From the NCBI GenBank assembly GCA_024743315.1, contig JANSWU010000001.1, forward strand, positions 372,001-436,000: a DNA stretch of 64,000 bases, in the 5' to 3' direction. The stretch is from Hyphomonadaceae bacterium (GTDB lineage: Bacteria; Pseudomonadota; Alphaproteobacteria; Caulobacterales; Hyphomonadaceae). Below are positions 51,324 through 60,641 of the stretch, in pieces. The notes beneath the pieces were generated by a model, which was given only the letters and a program-made list of their open reading frames with translations, did no database searches and was not told the origin of the DNA. Each line of letters starts with the position of its first letter. The stretch's first letter is position 1. Position numbers and translations under genes: made by a program.

Positions 51324-52412
51324 ATGCGAGTCTTGCCCCTCCTGCTGGCTGCGGCAGTGATGTCGAGCCCAGCCATCGCTGAAAAGCCAACGCCTGATAC
51401 CATCAAGATTGCGGTCGAGACCGACACATACAGATTTGGCGATTTGTATCGCTCTGAGCGCGGTACGACCGTCGAAGCCTGCGCCCAAATGTGTCAGCAG
51501 GATCAGGTCTGCGCCGCCTGGACGCTGACACCGGCAACGTTCCAAATCGGCCCGCGCTGCGAGCTCAAGCGGACACCGGGCGCCGCCAGTCATCGCCCGG
51601 GCGCTGTCTCTGGCATGAACGAATATCTGCAAATGACCCCCGACCGGCATGGCGAGATGCGCTATCTGGTTCCCGTCCCGGCGAGCCGTCAGCCGGCTGC
51701 GGTCCCGCTGGACCAGTTGCGCCCATCGCCAGTGCCACGCGTGTTTGGCGATCCTTTGCCGCCCACCGAACCAGAATTGCTCGGTGCACCCGAACCTAAG
51801 ATTTCGGCAGTGATGCGCCCAACCACGCCAATCGTTGAGCCTGCCCCAACCCTGGCAGCGGTGCCGGCCCCGGCCTCGGTGCCAGCGCCGGATCAGGTTG
51901 AAACGGTCGAAATCCTTCGCGCACCCGGTCAAGGCGACATGCCCAGATATGTGAAACAGCCAGCCCCAACGGAACCGCACCCCTTATACAAAGAGCCGAT
52001 CCGAACCGCAGCTCCAGCCGCGCCAACAGCGTCTGCGTCGCCTGCAACCGTATTCAAGGACCCCGCGCGCAAGATGTCGGCGCCGCAATCTGCTCCGGCT
52101 AGTTTTAACGCGGTCGAAAAGCGTCCAGTTCGGGAAGCTCCTGCTTCGCCGCCACCTCCGGTCAAAGTCGCCGCCCCGAGCGGTCAGGTGTCCCCTAAGC
52201 CCCCTTCTCCGTCTGCCAAACCATTGCGAGATCCAGAACAAGCCGTTCCGCCGGCCCCACCGGCACAGCCCTTGCCACAGCGCGTGCCATGGACTGAGCG
52301 TGATGGCATGACGCCAAACTATTCAGTCGGAAGTGGTTACGTCCCGGGTGACGAAGAGGCTACGGCTGGCTTTACGGACGGCGTGCCGGAAGTCGGCGAA
52401 GCTGGCAGCTAA
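51324..52412 (+). CDS. Secreted PAN/apple-domain protein with proline-rich tail
   Basis: A 362-aa exported protein. A signal peptide (RVLPLLLAAAVMSSPAIA) is followed by a PAN/apple-like domain of about 80 residues: VETDTYRFGDLYRSERGTTVEACAQMCQQDQVCAAWTLTP ... CELKR ... SGMNEYLQM, with four Cys able to form two disulfides. The remaining ~250 residues are low-complexity Pro/Ala-rich and probably disordered. PAN domains bind proteins or carbohydrates. The ATG at 51324 begins the signal peptide; a TTG at 51318 is an alternative. The stop overlaps the convergent pseudouridine synthase gene by 4 nt. Confidence 0.8.
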   Translation: MRVLPLLLAAAVMSSPAIAEKPTPDTIKIAVETDTYRFGDLYRSERGTTVEACAQMCQQDQVCAAWTLTPATFQIGPRCELKRTPGAASHRPGAVSGMNEYLQMTPDRHGEMRYLVPVPASRQPAAVPLDQLRPSPVPRVFGDPLPPTEPELLGAPEPKISAVMRPTTPIVEPAPTLAAVPAPASVPAPDQVETVEILRAPGQGDMPRYVKQPAPTEPHPLYKEPIRTAAPAAPTASASPATVFKDPARKMSAPQSAPASFNAVEKRPVREAPASPPPPVKVAAPSGQVSPKPPSPSAKPLRDPEQAVPPAPPAQPLPQRVPWTERDGMTPNYSVGSGYVPGDEEATAGFTDGVPEVGEAGS

Positions 52413-53341
52413 TCGAACCGTCGTTTTGGTTTAGCCCCGGATCGCCGTCCACTTGGTGGGCGGCGATCTTCATTTTTGGGCCGATCTCGATTGGGTTTCT
52501 TCCCGCCGCGCCCGATGAAGCTCCGGCCCTTGCGCACCGGGCGGCCTTCTTCATCAGTGACGCGTTTGGTTTTCGGCGGCAGCGAGGCGGCGATCAATGC
52601 GGCGCGCTCTTTTGCTTTCAAGCTGCGCCATTTGCCGGGCTCGAGCTGGCCAAGCTCGAGCGGCCCGATCCGGATACGCTGCAGGTCGACAACCCGAAGC
52701 CCCACCAGATCACACATGCGGCGGATTTGCCGTTTGCGCCCCTCTTTCAGGATGAAACGAAGCGTTTGCCCCTCAACCATGGTCACCTTGGCCGGCTTCA
52801 ATCGGCGTTCATCCAAGGATAGGCCATTGCGCAGCAAGGTCAGGCGGCCATCCGTAATCTTGCCATCGACCGTCACCAAATATTCTTTCTCAAGACTGTG
52901 CTGCGGCCCGATAATCGCTTTGGCGAGGACACCATCATCTGACAGGAGCAGCAGGCCATGCGAATCCTGATCCAGGCGCCCGAGCGGGGCCAGGCTGGCA
53001 TCCTTGGCCGGGCCGCGCGACCCGTCTGTGGCGTTTGCTGTCTTAAGCAAACGCACCGCTGGGATCTGATCTTCTTCGGGTTGCGCCGAGACATAATCGA
53101 CGGGCTTGTTGAGCACGGCTGTGAATTTACTGGCAATCGCGCGCTGGGCTCGCTCATCCAATTTCAAGGTTTGACCAGGTTCGATCTTGTGGCCGGGTTG
53201 CTCAACCTTCACTTCATCCACGAAGACGCCACCGCCCGCGATCAGGGCCTCGGCTTCGCGCCGTGAACACAGGCCAAGCTCGGCCATCCATTTGTTCAAT
53301 CGAACCGGCGCATTGCCGCGATAAAGGTGTTCGTCTGCCAT
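52409..53341 (-). CDS. 23S rRNA pseudouridine synthase, RluB/RluF type
   Basis: A 310-aa RsuA-family pseudouridine synthase. The S4 domain ([34 protein letters not shown]) is followed by the catalytic domain with [31 protein letters not shown] (catalytic Asp in GRLD), [11 protein letters not shown] and [15 protein letters not shown]. The C-terminal ~50 residues are a strongly basic Arg/Lys/Pro tail ([18 protein letters not shown]), common in alphaproteobacterial versions. Which uridine it modifies cannot be told. The ATG at 53341 gives the usual N-terminus; an upstream start adds 12 residues. Confidence 0.92.
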   Translation of the reverse strand: MADEHLYRGNAPVRLNKWMAELGLCSRREAEALIAGGGVFVDEVKVEQPGHKIEPGQTLKLDERAQRAIASKFTAVLNKPVDYVSAQPEEDQIPAVRLLKTANATDGSRGPAKDASLAPLGRLDQDSHGLLLLSDDGVLAKAIIGPQHSLEKEYLVTVDGKITDGRLTLLRNGLSLDERRLKPAKVTMVEGQTLRFILKEGRKRQIRRMCDLVGLRVVDLQRIRIGPLELGQLEPGKWRSLKAKERAALIAASLPPKTKRVTDEEGRPVRKGRSFIGRGGKKPNRDRPKNEDRRPPSGRRSGAKPKRRFD

Positions 53342-53453
53342 GCGGCGCGGTGTGACCGGGCAAACCGCCGGCGTCAATCGAGAAATGCCAGATCAGCATA
53401 TTCCCTTTTGCCCCGACTCCCTGCTAAAGGCGGGGCGAGAAACAGGAGTGGCC

Positions 53454-54113
53454 ATGAAAACCGCCGTCATTGTCTTCCCCGGATCAAATTGTGACCGCGA
53501 TGCGCAAGTGGCGTTGCGCCACGCCACCGGGCAAGAACCGGCCATGGTCTGGCACAAGGATGGAACGATCCCGGACGGCACCGATCTCGTCATGGTGCCC
53601 GGCGGTTTCTCCTATGGCGATTATCTCCGCTGCGGCGCGATGGCAGCGAATAGCCCGGTCATTTCCCAGCTGCACGCTCATGCCGAACGCGGCGGCTATA
53701 TCCTTGGCGTCTGCAATGGCTTTCAGATCCTGTGTGAAACGGGCCTGCTTCCTGGTGCCCTGATGCGCAATACCGGGCTTGAATTTGTCTGCCGCCCAGA
53801 GCGGCTGAAGATCGAGACCACCAATAGCGCCTTCACCAATGCCTATAGCGGCGGTGAGATCACCATTCCGATCGCGCATCATGACGGCAATTATGTCGCC
53901 GATGACGCAACCCTGGACCAGCTCGAAGGCGACGGACGAGTGGCGTTCCGCTATCTCGACAATCCAAATGGCTCAGCCCGTAACATTGCTGGCGTGATCA
54001 GTGAGAATGGCCGCGTGCTCGGGATGATGCCGCACCCTGAGCGGGCGATTGGCGGCCACGAAGGCGGTACGGACGGCCTCGGCATGTTTCAAAGCCTGAT
54101 GGCGGCCGCTTAG
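53454..54113 (+). CDS. purQ: Phosphoribosylformylglycinamidine synthase, glutaminase subunit
   Basis: A 219-aa class I glutamine amidotransferase that supplies ammonia to Pur[16 protein letters not shown] at the N-terminus, [27 protein letters not shown] with the nucleophile Cys87, and [11 protein letters not shown] with the catalytic His/Glu are visible. The ATG at 53454 follows CAGGAG; a longer in-frame reading to 53340 overlaps the divergent gene. PurL follows after an intervening DUF418 gene. PurS is not seen here. Confidence 0.96.
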   Translation: MKTAVIVFPGSNCDRDAQVALRHATGQEPAMVWHKDGTIPDGTDLVMVPGGFSYGDYLRCGAMAANSPVISQLHAHAERGGYILGVCNGFQILCETGLLPGALMRNTGLEFVCRPERLKIETTNSAFTNAYSGGEITIPIAHHDGNYVADDATLDQLEGDGRVAFRYLDNPNGSARNIAGVISENGRVLGMMPHPERAIGGHEGGTDGLGMFQSLMAAA

Positions 54114-54173
54114 CCAAACCCTCTTCCCAAATCAGCGAAATTGACCCTAGGATAGGCCAAGGGAGGAACGGGC

Positions 54174-55367
54174 ATGTCTTATTTGCAGGAAACCCAGGAT
54201 GCAGATCGCGAGATTTTTCCGGACCTGGCGCGGGCCTGGGCTTTGTTCGGGATTGCGGTGGTCAATGTCGGGGTCATGTCCTGGCCAATGATGAGCGGCT
54301 ATGGCGATGCCGGCCTCGCAACATCCGTCGACCAGGCGGCCTTCTTCGGCGTCAACGCGCTCTTCCTGATGAAGTCCTACACCCTCTTCTCGTTCATGTT
54401 CGGGGTCGGCTTTGCCTATCAAATGCAATCGGCTGAGCGCAAAGGGGTCGGCTTTGCCGGACGCTATTGGCGACGCATCCTTGGCCTGCTCGCTTTTGGC
54501 CTGATCAATATCGCCTTCCTGTTCCAGGGCGACATCTTGGTCATGTACGCGATCCTCGGCAGCGTGCTCTTCCTGTTTCGCAATAGCAGTCCGCGCCTAC
54601 TCTCGGGATGGGCGATTGCCGTCTATGTTGTTCAGGCGCTGTTTGTTGCGATGATGGCGCTGAGCATGGTCGCCTTTGTCAATTTTGATCCAGATGGGTT
54701 TGCCAAGACATTGAGCGAAATGACCGAGCAAGGCGAAGCCGCCGCAGAGGCGTTCCGATCAGGTAGTTTTGCCGACACGGTGGCGCAGCGTTTTGCTGAT
54801 TGGAGCCAGGTCATCACGTTCGGCATGCTGATGCAGGGCATTGGCGCCTTTGCCTTCTTCTTGTTCGGCCTTTCGGCAGTGAAGCGCGGCACAATTGCCA
54901 ATCCGTCGGCCCCGTTCTGGAAACGCAGCCGCCGTATCTTCCTGCCAATCGGCCTCATCATCAGCGGCGCTGGCGCCTGGTTCACGCTGCAAGGACATGG
55001 CATGATGGATCCGGACATGATGATCGGCATGACGCTGATCTGTATTGGCAGCCCGTTCTCGACGGCTGGCTATCTCGGCCTGATCGCGAAATGGGCCGAA
55101 GGACCAGCGGGCCCGGTTAAGACTTTTTTTGCGCGTGGCGGCACGGCCTCGCTTACCGCTTATCTGATGCAGGGCCTGCTGCTGTCCTTGATCTTCAACC
55201 CTTATGGGCTCGGCCTGTTCGAGACCCTCGGGGCGGCCGCCTGTATCGGTATTGCGGCCCTGGTCGGAGTGTTTTCCATCGCCTTTGCCAGCCTGTGGCG
55301 CACACAGTTCAAGCGCGGTCCGCTCGAATTCATCCTGCGTAGCTGGACCTATCTCGGATCGCGTTGA
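54174..55367 (+). CDS. DUF418 family membrane protein
   Basis: A 397-aa integral membrane protein of the YeiB/DUF418 type with about ten helices. PDLARAWALFGIAVVNVGVMSWPM is the N-terminal signature; KSYTLFSFMFGVGFAYQMQSAERKG and RRILGLLAFGLINIAFLFQGDILVMYAILG are the family core; ASLTAYLMQGLLLSLIF and FKRGPLEFILRSWTYLG form the C-terminal DUF418 part. The fold is related to acyltransferase-3 membrane proteins. Function is unknown. It sits between purQ and purL on the same strand, 60 nt after purQ and 55 nt before purL. Confidence 0.93.
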   Translation: MSYLQETQDADREIFPDLARAWALFGIAVVNVGVMSWPMMSGYGDAGLATSVDQAAFFGVNALFLMKSYTLFSFMFGVGFAYQMQSAERKGVGFAGRYWRRILGLLAFGLINIAFLFQGDILVMYAILGSVLFLFRNSSPRLLSGWAIAVYVVQALFVAMMALSMVAFVNFDPDGFAKTLSEMTEQGEAAAEAFRSGSFADTVAQRFADWSQVITFGMLMQGIGAFAFFLFGLSAVKRGTIANPSAPFWKRSRRIFLPIGLIISGAGAWFTLQGHGMMDPDMMIGMTLICIGSPFSTAGYLGLIAKWAEGPAGPVKTFFARGGTASLTAYLMQGLLLSLIFNPYGLGLFETLGAAACIGIAALVGVFSIAFASLWRTQFKRGPLEFILRSWTYLGSR

Positions 55368-55422
55368 GAGGCCGCGCAGAAACGCTCTAGCGAATCCCTG
55401 TAACAAGCGTTAAAGCGCGCCC

Positions 55423-57696
55423 ATGACGGACACATCTGCGATCATCGCCGCGATGCAGGCGGAACAAGACGAAGCCTCAGCCAAAGAGCATGGCATCAAT
55501 GCCGAGGAATGGCACCGCCTGATCACGCGGCTCAATCGCAAGCCCAATCTGGTCGAGCTCGGCATCTATTCGGTAATGTGGTCAGAGCATTGCTCGTACA
55601 AATCCTCGCGCCGGCACCTGTCCAAATTCCCGACCAAGAATGAGCATGTGATTCAGGGCCCCGGCGAAAATGCCGGGGTCATCGACATCGGCGATGGCCA
55701 AGCGGCGATCTTCAAGATGGAGAGCCACAACCACCCGTCTTACATCGAGCCTTATCAGGGCGCGGCGACCGGTGTCGGTGGTATTTTACGGGACGTCTTC
55801 ACCATGGGCGCGCGGCCGATTGCACTGGTCAATGCCTTACGCTTTGGCGATCCGAGCCATCCCAAGACGCGCAGTCTGGTGGCGGGCGTGGTCGCCGGGA
55901 TTGGCGGCTATGGCAATTGCGTCGGCGTGCCGACCGTGGCCGGTGAGACCGAGTTCCATAAAGGCTATAATGGCAATATCCTGGTCAATGCGATGGCCGT
56001 CGGGCTCGCGGATCAGGACAAGATTTTCTATGCCCGCGGCGCGACGCCGGGCAATCCGATTTTCTATGTCGGCTCCAAGACGGGCCGCGATGGCATTCAT
56101 GGCGCGACCATGGCCTCGGCCGAATTCTCTGAAGGCGATGAGGACAATCGCCCCACAGTTCAGGTCGGTGATCCGTTCACCGAGAAACTGCTGATTGAAG
56201 CCTGTCTTGAGCTGATGGCGACCGATGCGATCCAGGCGATCCAGGATATGGGCGCGGCGGGCCTGACCTCCTCTTCGGTCGAGATGGCAGACAAAGGCGG
56301 CATCGGCGTGGAGATGGATCTCGACAAAGTCCCGCAGCGCGAGACCGGGATGACCGCCTATGAAATCATGCTGAGCGAGAGCCAGGAGCGCATGCTGATG
56401 GTGCTCAAGCCGGGCAAGGAAGCGCTCGCCAAGCAGATTTTCGACAAATATGACCTTGATGCCGAAGTCATCGGCATGACCACCGATACCGGCCATATGG
56501 TGCTGAAACAATTTGGCGAAGTGGTCTGCGATATTCCGGTGCCGCCGCTGGCTGAAGACGCGCCGAATTATGACCGGTCCTGGGTCGCGCCAAAGAAGCG
56601 CGCGCCGCTCGATCTTTCAAAACATCCCGAGCCTGAAGATTATGGCGAGGTCCTGCTCAAGCTCATGTCATCGCCGGATATGGCCAGCAAACGCTGGATC
56701 TGGGAACAATATGATCGCCACGTCATGGGTGACACGGTCGACAGCTCGCAATCACAAGGCAATGCCGCGATCGTGCGCATTCATGGCACCAAGAAAGCCC
56801 TGGCCATCACCTCTGATTGCACCCCGCGTTATGTCTCAGCTGACCCATATGAAGGTGGCAAGCAAGCGGTGGCCGAGGCCTATCGCAACCTGTCTGCAGT
56901 CGGTGCCAAGCCGATTGCGATCACCGATAATCTCAATTTCGGCAATCCCGAAAAACCAGAGACGATGGGCTATATCGTCAAGGCAATCGAAGGCATGGCG
57001 GAAGCGTGCAAAGAGCTCGATTTCCCGGTCGTGTCCGGCAATGTCAGCCTGTATAATGAGACCGACGGCATCGCCATTCCGCCCACGCCCGTGGTCGGCG
57101 GCGTCGGCCTGATCGAAGATCTCGATAAGATCGCGACGCTGAAAGGCGCGCAGGCGGGTGACGTGCTGATCCTGATCGGCGAGACCAAAGGTCATCTGGG
57201 CGCATCACTTTATGCGCGCGAGATCCTCGGGCTTGATGGCGAAGACGCGGGGCCGCCGCCGCCGGTCGATCTGGCGGTAGAGAAGCGCAATGCCGATTTT
57301 GTCCGCGAGCTGGTCGAGCAAGGCCTGGTCAACGCGGTGCATGATGTCAGCGATGGTGGCGTCGCCTGTGCTGCGGCTGAGATGGCGCTGGCCGGCAATG
57401 TTCACATGAAGCTCCAGGCAGGCGCGGCCAATACTTTGGAGGTGTGCTTTGACGAGAGCCAGGGCCGCGCCGTCTGCACCACGACGAGCGAAAATGTCAG
57501 CCAGATCATAGACCTTGCCGCCGCTGCCGGAGTGCCGGCTCGGCAAATTGGCGACTGCGTGCCCGAAACGTTTGAAGCTGGCCCTGGTATCTTCATCACG
57601 TTCGAAGATGTCGAGAAAGGCCACCTGCTGACACTGGCCCGCCTCCGCGAGGCGCATGAAGGCTGGTTGCCAAACTATATGAGCAAGGTGGACTAG
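55423..57696 (+). CDS. purL: Phosphoribosylformylglycinamidine synthase, large subunit
   Basis: A 757-aa small-type PurL that makes FGAM from FGAR, ATP and ammonia. [21 protein letters not shown] at about residue 46 is the N-terminal signature; [26 protein letters not shown] is the ATP-binding/catalytic His region; [17 protein letters not shown] and [26 protein letters not shown] belong to the two AIRS-like halves. [16 protein letters not shown] ends the second half. The length matches the subunit form that needs PurQ and PurS. Confidence 0.97.
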   Translation: MTDTSAIIAAMQAEQDEASAKEHGINAEEWHRLITRLNRKPNLVELGIYSVMWSEHCSYKSSRRHLSKFPTKNEHVIQGPGENAGVIDIGDGQAAIFKMESHNHPSYIEPYQGAATGVGGILRDVFTMGARPIALVNALRFGDPSHPKTRSLVAGVVAGIGGYGNCVGVPTVAGETEFHKGYNGNILVNAMAVGLADQDKIFYARGATPGNPIFYVGSKTGRDGIHGATMASAEFSEGDEDNRPTVQVGDPFTEKLLIEACLELMATDAIQAIQDMGAAGLTSSSVEMADKGGIGVEMDLDKVPQRETGMTAYEIMLSESQERMLMVLKPGKEALAKQIFDKYDLDAEVIGMTTDTGHMVLKQFGEVVCDIPVPPLAEDAPNYDRSWVAPKKRAPLDLSKHPEPEDYGEVLLKLMSSPDMASKRWIWEQYDRHVMGDTVDSSQSQGNAAIVRIHGTKKALAITSDCTPRYVSADPYEGGKQAVAEAYRNLSAVGAKPIAITDNLNFGNPEKPETMGYIVKAIEGMAEACKELDFPVVSGNVSLYNETDGIAIPPTPVVGGVGLIEDLDKIATLKGAQAGDVLILIGETKGHLGASLYAREILGLDGEDAGPPPPVDLAVEKRNADFVRELVEQGLVNAVHDVSDGGVACAAAEMALAGNVHMKLQAGAANTLEVCFDESQGRAVCTTTSENVSQIIDLAAAAGVPARQIGDCVPETFEAGPGIFITFEDVEKGHLLTLARLREAHEGWLPNYMSKVD

Positions 57697-57718
57697 TTTA
57701 GCAGCTCGCCATCGTGCC

Positions 57719-57739
57719 TCTACCGGGGGGATCGGTAGA
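57719..57739 (+). terminator. Possible hairpin after purL
   Basis: TCTACCG (57719-57725) pairs with CGGTAGA (57733-57739) around GGGGGAT, 22 nt after the purL stop. No T-run follows. It is a possible weak terminator or mRNA 3' structure. Confidence 0.35.
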
Positions 57740-57760
57740 AGCGCCTTCACAATCTATCCC

Positions 57761-57855
57761 TGTCATCCCAGAATTTCGCATCGCGAAATATCCGGGACCA
57801 AGTAGTTTAGACGTCTATGTCCCGGATAAATGCTGACGCATTTTCCGGGATGACA
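57761..57855. repeat. 95-bp cloverleaf palindromic repeat, copy 1
   Basis: This 95-nt element folds, by eye, into a complete four-way junction. The outer stem is 57761-57772 with 57844-57855 (12 bp, one mismatch). Arm 1 is ATTTCGC-ATC-GCGAAAT at 57773-57789. Arm 2 is a 9-bp stem, ATCCGGGAC (57790-57798) with GTCCCGGAT (57819-57827), whose 20-nt loop holds the palindrome TAGACGTCTA. Arm 3 is AAATGC-TGAC-GCATTT at 57828-57843. The segments add up to 95 with no unpaired junction base. A same-length copy lies at 58203-58297 in the same orientation. Confidence 0.93.
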
Positions 57856-57884
57856 AAGCAACTATGTTCTTGTATTGTTCCGGC

Positions 57885-58184
57885 ATGAGGGATCACAATT
57901 ACTTCGTCTATATTCTCGCTTCAAAGCGAAACGGAGTGTTGTATACGGGCATGACTAATGACCTTGCCCGCCGAATGTGGGAACACAAAACCGTTTATAT
58001 CAAAGGGTTTACGCACAAGTATGGCGTCAAAAACCTCGTCTGGTTTGAACATCACACGGACGTCAATTTTGCCATCGCGCGGGAGAAAAGAATTAAGCGC
58101 TGGCGGCGCGCTTGGAAACTGCACCTTATCGAGAACGAGAATCCCGAATGGATTGATTTGTATCCGAATCTGCTCGCAGCTTAA
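57885..58184 (+). CDS. GIY-YIG nuclease family protein
   Basis: A 99-aa single-domain nuclease of the small UPF0213/COG2827 type. The motif pair reads YFVYIL (residues 6-11) and YTG (20-22). The catalytic Arg is in NDLARRMWEHK (Arg29/30, His34), and the metal-binding Glu67 lies in AIAREKRIKRWRRAWK, a family signature followed by ENPEWIDLYP. These enzymes cut DNA; their cellular role is mostly unknown. It is flanked on both sides by a 95-bp structured repeat. An ATG at 57864 would add seven residues; the family usually begins near the ATG chosen here. No clear ribosome site is visible. Confidence 0.92.
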   Translation: MRDHNYFVYILASKRNGVLYTGMTNDLARRMWEHKTVYIKGFTHKYGVKNLVWFEHHTDVNFAIAREKRIKRWRRAWKLHLIENENPEWIDLYPNLLAA

Positions 58185-58202
58185 CGTGATTTGCTGTTGA
58201 AA

Positions 58203-58297
58203 TGTCATCCCGGAATTTCGCATTGCGAAATATCCGGGACCCAGTAACTCAAAGCGCTAGGTTCAGGATAAATGCTGACGCATTTTCCGGGATGACA
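58203..58297. repeat. 95-bp cloverleaf palindromic repeat, copy 2
   Basis: Same length and orientation as the copy at 57761-57855. The first 39 nt differ at two positions and the last 32 nt are identical. Differences concentrate in the loop and distal right arm of arm 2. The outer stem (58203-58214 with 58286-58297) is a perfect 12 bp; arm 1 (58215-58231) is perfect, with its single change in the loop; arm 2 (58232-58269) carries two changes on the right side; arm 3 (58270-58285) is intact. The arm 2 loop holds a different small palindrome, AGCGCT. Confidence 0.93.
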
Positions 58298-58317
58298 GCT
58301 CGTTTCGTTAAGGCATC

Positions 58318-58986
58318 CTAAAACCGGTAACTCAGCCCGACCTGCACCACCGGCCAGAGCTCATAATCCTCGATCTCGCTTTCGATATCTTGGATTTCCT
58401 GCGCCAGGGCCGTTTGCACGACCGGGTCATTCGACAAAGTGCCGCCAACCGCCTCCAAGGTAACATCGCCCGAACCGAACAGGGCGGCGCCGGCCATTAG
58501 GTTGAAGCCCCAATTGCCGCTACCTTCAAAGGTCGTGTCAAAGCCGAGCCCGAGGAACGGCGCGACATCATCAAACGAGACATCGCCTTCCAACCGGCCA
58601 TATTCGGCAGGCGTAAAGGTGACCCCGCCAATATCAACCGCAACATCTGAGCTTGCGACGAGATCAATATCCTTGCCGCCGGCATAGGCCCCGCCGGTGA
58701 TGAAGAAGCTGCCGCCGAAGGGATGCACGTCAACAAACGCGCCAAGACCGGAAAAGTCGAGATCGCCATCATAGCTGATATCGTCGACATCAATGGATTC
58801 CTCAAAGGTGAGATAATTGGCGCCCGCGCGCAGCTGGACATAATCATTGACCTGGAACTGGCCTTCAATTGTGCCACCCATGGTGCCGATCCCGCCGGAT
58901 ATGGCAAAATCGCCATCGGCACTGGCCGCGCCGCTGCATCCGATTACGATGGCGGCCGCTAAGGCTGCCTTGAGCGTGTAGGTCAT
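58318..58986 (-). CDS. Small outer-membrane beta-barrel protein
   Basis: A 222-aa protein with signal peptide (TYTLKAALAAAIVIGCSGAASA) and a barrel of alternating strands: FAISGGIGTMGGTIEGQFQVNDYVQLRAGANYLTF, then GLGAFVDVHPFGGSFFITGGAYAGG, APFLGLGFDTTF and WGFNLMAGAALFG. It ends VVQVGLSYRF with the terminal Phe needed for outer-membrane assembly. The pattern GFNLMAGA...LSYRF resembles OmpW/OprF-type eight-stranded barrels. Function is unknown. The ATG at 58986 has GGGAGC 6-7 nt upstream; a GTG one codon earlier is possible. Confidence 0.82.
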   Translation of the reverse strand: MTYTLKAALAAAIVIGCSGAASADGDFAISGGIGTMGGTIEGQFQVNDYVQLRAGANYLTFEESIDVDDISYDGDLDFSGLGAFVDVHPFGGSFFITGGAYAGGKDIDLVASSDVAVDIGGVTFTPAEYGRLEGDVSFDDVAPFLGLGFDTTFEGSGNWGFNLMAGAALFGSGDVTLEAVGGTLSNDPVVQTALAQEIQDIESEIEDYELWPVVQVGLSYRF

Positions 58987-59044
58987 CACTTTGCTCCCGA
59001 TTTGGTCGCCCTAAGGTCGACCGAGGCGGTGAAACAAGTATGAA

Positions 59045-59069
59045 GAAATTCTCCTATTACGAGAATTTC
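59045..59069 (-). terminator. AT-rich hairpin after monooxygenase gene
   Basis: GAAATTCTC (59045-59053) pairs perfectly with GAGAATTTC (59061-59069) around a 7-nt loop. On the minus strand it follows the monooxygenase stop by 15 nt and is followed by TTCATAC, so it is a modest terminator candidate. Confidence 0.5.
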
Positions 59070-59084
59070 ACGCTTTCCGGTTGA

Positions 59085-60551
59085 TCAGATCAGCTCATAA
59101 TCCTCGAGCTTCACGGTCTCCACCGCAGCGGCATAATCGCGAGTGTGCGAGGACCAGTTCTGGGTGATCTTGCCATGCGCATTCTTGTACCAGCTATTGC
59201 AAGCCGGATCCGCCCAGACGGTGTTTTCCAGATCGGCCTGGACCTGCGCATTGAACCGGTCCTGCGCCGCTTTGGTCGGGACCATGGCCGCCTTACCGAC
59301 CTCTCCAAGCCCATCCAGCGCTTTGACCGCATACTCCACCTGCCGCTCGAGCATGAAGGTGATCGCATTGTGCCCGAGATTGGTGTTTGGGCCATACAGC
59401 ACGAACAGGTTTGGAAAGTCGGCCACGGTGATGCCGAGATACGCTTCGGGATAGTCTTTCCAGACTTCGTTTAAATACTGCCCACGGCGCCCCTGCACAT
59501 CGACTGACCAGCGCCAGCCCGTGGTCTCAAAGCCAGTCGCGAACGCGATCACATCCAGATCATGATGAGTACCGGAGACGGTTTGGATACCGGTCGCATC
59601 AATCGTCTCAATGCCATCGGTTTCAAGCGTGACATTGTCCTTCATCAAAGCCGGGAAATAATCGTCAGAAATCAGGATGCGGCGACAGCCAATCGGGTAA
59701 TCCGGCGTCAGCTTTTCCCGAAGCTCAGGATCCGGCACCTGCGATTCCAGCTGGTTCATCGCAATCCGATGATAGGCGGCCCGCCCTTCCGGGGTCCATT
59801 TGAAGGTTTGCCAGAAAAACTCGTCCGCCTGCTCATATATAATCTGACGATTCATTGCGCCGATCTTCATAGCGAGTTCCGGATTGGTGCCGAGCAGCGC
59901 GCCCTCTTCGGCGCTCATGGCAATATCACGGCGCGGAATGACCCAGTTCGGGCTGCGCTGGAAGACGACCAGTTCTTCGACGGTTTCGGCAAGCTCGGGG
60001 ATGATCTGCACGGCGCTCGCCGCACAACCAATGATCCCAACCCGCTTGCCTGCCATCTCGATCGAATGATCCCATTCCGCCGAATGCGTAATCGATCCCC
60101 CGAATGCCTCTTTCCCGGGGATCGCAGGCCAGTTCGGTCGGTTAAGCTGTCCGAGCGCACCAATAACGGCATCGCCCTCATAACGCGCGCCGCGCGCCGT
60201 GGTCACGGTCCATTTTTTGGCACCTTCATCCCAGACAGCGCTCACCGCTTCATCGTCAAGCTTGACGTTCGGGCGCAGCTGATATCGGTCCGTGATCTCT
60301 TCGGCATAGGCCTGGATTTCCCCGCCCTGCGGATAAGCGCGGCTCCAATTCACACTTTGGGCAAAGCTAAACTGATACAGCGCTACTGGCACGTCACAAG
60401 CGACCCCTGGATAGGTGTTCTGCGCCCAGGTGCCGCCGACTTTGTCCATTTTTTCAACAATGGTGAAACTGTGCCCAGCCTCTTGCAGTTTGATCGCTGC
60501 GCAGAGCCCGCCCAGTCCAGCCCCAATGATAATGACGTGCTTTCCCGCCAT
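59085..60551 (-). CDS. Flavin-containing Baeyer-Villiger-type monooxygenase
   Basis: A 488-aa FAD/NADPH monooxygenase. FAD-binding IIIGAGLGGLCAAIKLQEAG is at residues 7-26. The Baeyer-Villiger fingerprint F-x-G-x-x-x-H-x-x-x-W is present as FGGSITHSAEW. The NADPH-binding Rossmann motif is VGIIGCAASAVQIIPEL, and FATGFETTGW is a further family motif. Such enzymes turn ketones into esters or oxidise heteroatoms and are often paired with alkane or cyclic-ketone degradation. AGGAGG precedes the ATG at 60551; an upstream in-frame start is not needed. The substrate is unknown. Confidence 0.92.
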   Translation of the reverse strand: MAGKHVIIIGAGLGGLCAAIKLQEAGHSFTIVEKMDKVGGTWAQNTYPGVACDVPVALYQFSFAQSVNWSRAYPQGGEIQAYAEEITDRYQLRPNVKLDDEAVSAVWDEGAKKWTVTTARGARYEGDAVIGALGQLNRPNWPAIPGKEAFGGSITHSAEWDHSIEMAGKRVGIIGCAASAVQIIPELAETVEELVVFQRSPNWVIPRRDIAMSAEEGALLGTNPELAMKIGAMNRQIIYEQADEFFWQTFKWTPEGRAAYHRIAMNQLESQVPDPELREKLTPDYPIGCRRILISDDYFPALMKDNVTLETDGIETIDATGIQTVSGTHHDLDVIAFATGFETTGWRWSVDVQGRRGQYLNEVWKDYPEAYLGITVADFPNLFVLYGPNTNLGHNAITFMLERQVEYAVKALDGLGEVGKAAMVPTKAAQDRFNAQVQADLENTVWADPACNSWYKNAHGKITQNWSSHTRDYAAAVETVKLEDYELI

Positions 60552-60641
60552 GGCACGGTCCTCCTGACTGTTTTTATCTTTCAGACAGGATGACCGAACC
60601 CTGCGCCAAGGCAAGGGTCACGCGAGGGGAGCTGGGCCGGC

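Larger units (their letters stand above)
57761..58297. mobile_element. Putative repeat-nuclease-repeat element
   Basis: Two 95-bp cloverleaf repeats in direct orientation bracket one GIY-YIG nuclease gene and little else: 29 nt separate copy 1 from the gene start and 18 nt separate the gene stop from copy 2. The 537-bp unit is inserted between purL and an outer-membrane protein gene. No target-site duplication is obvious to me. That the unit moves or copies itself, with the nuclease acting on the folded repeat, is inference; the composition is what the sequence shows. Confidence 0.5.

Noticed and set aside
59562-60593. 343-codon plus-strand open frame
   Set aside because: Antisense to the flavin monooxygenase gene, whose motifs are intact.
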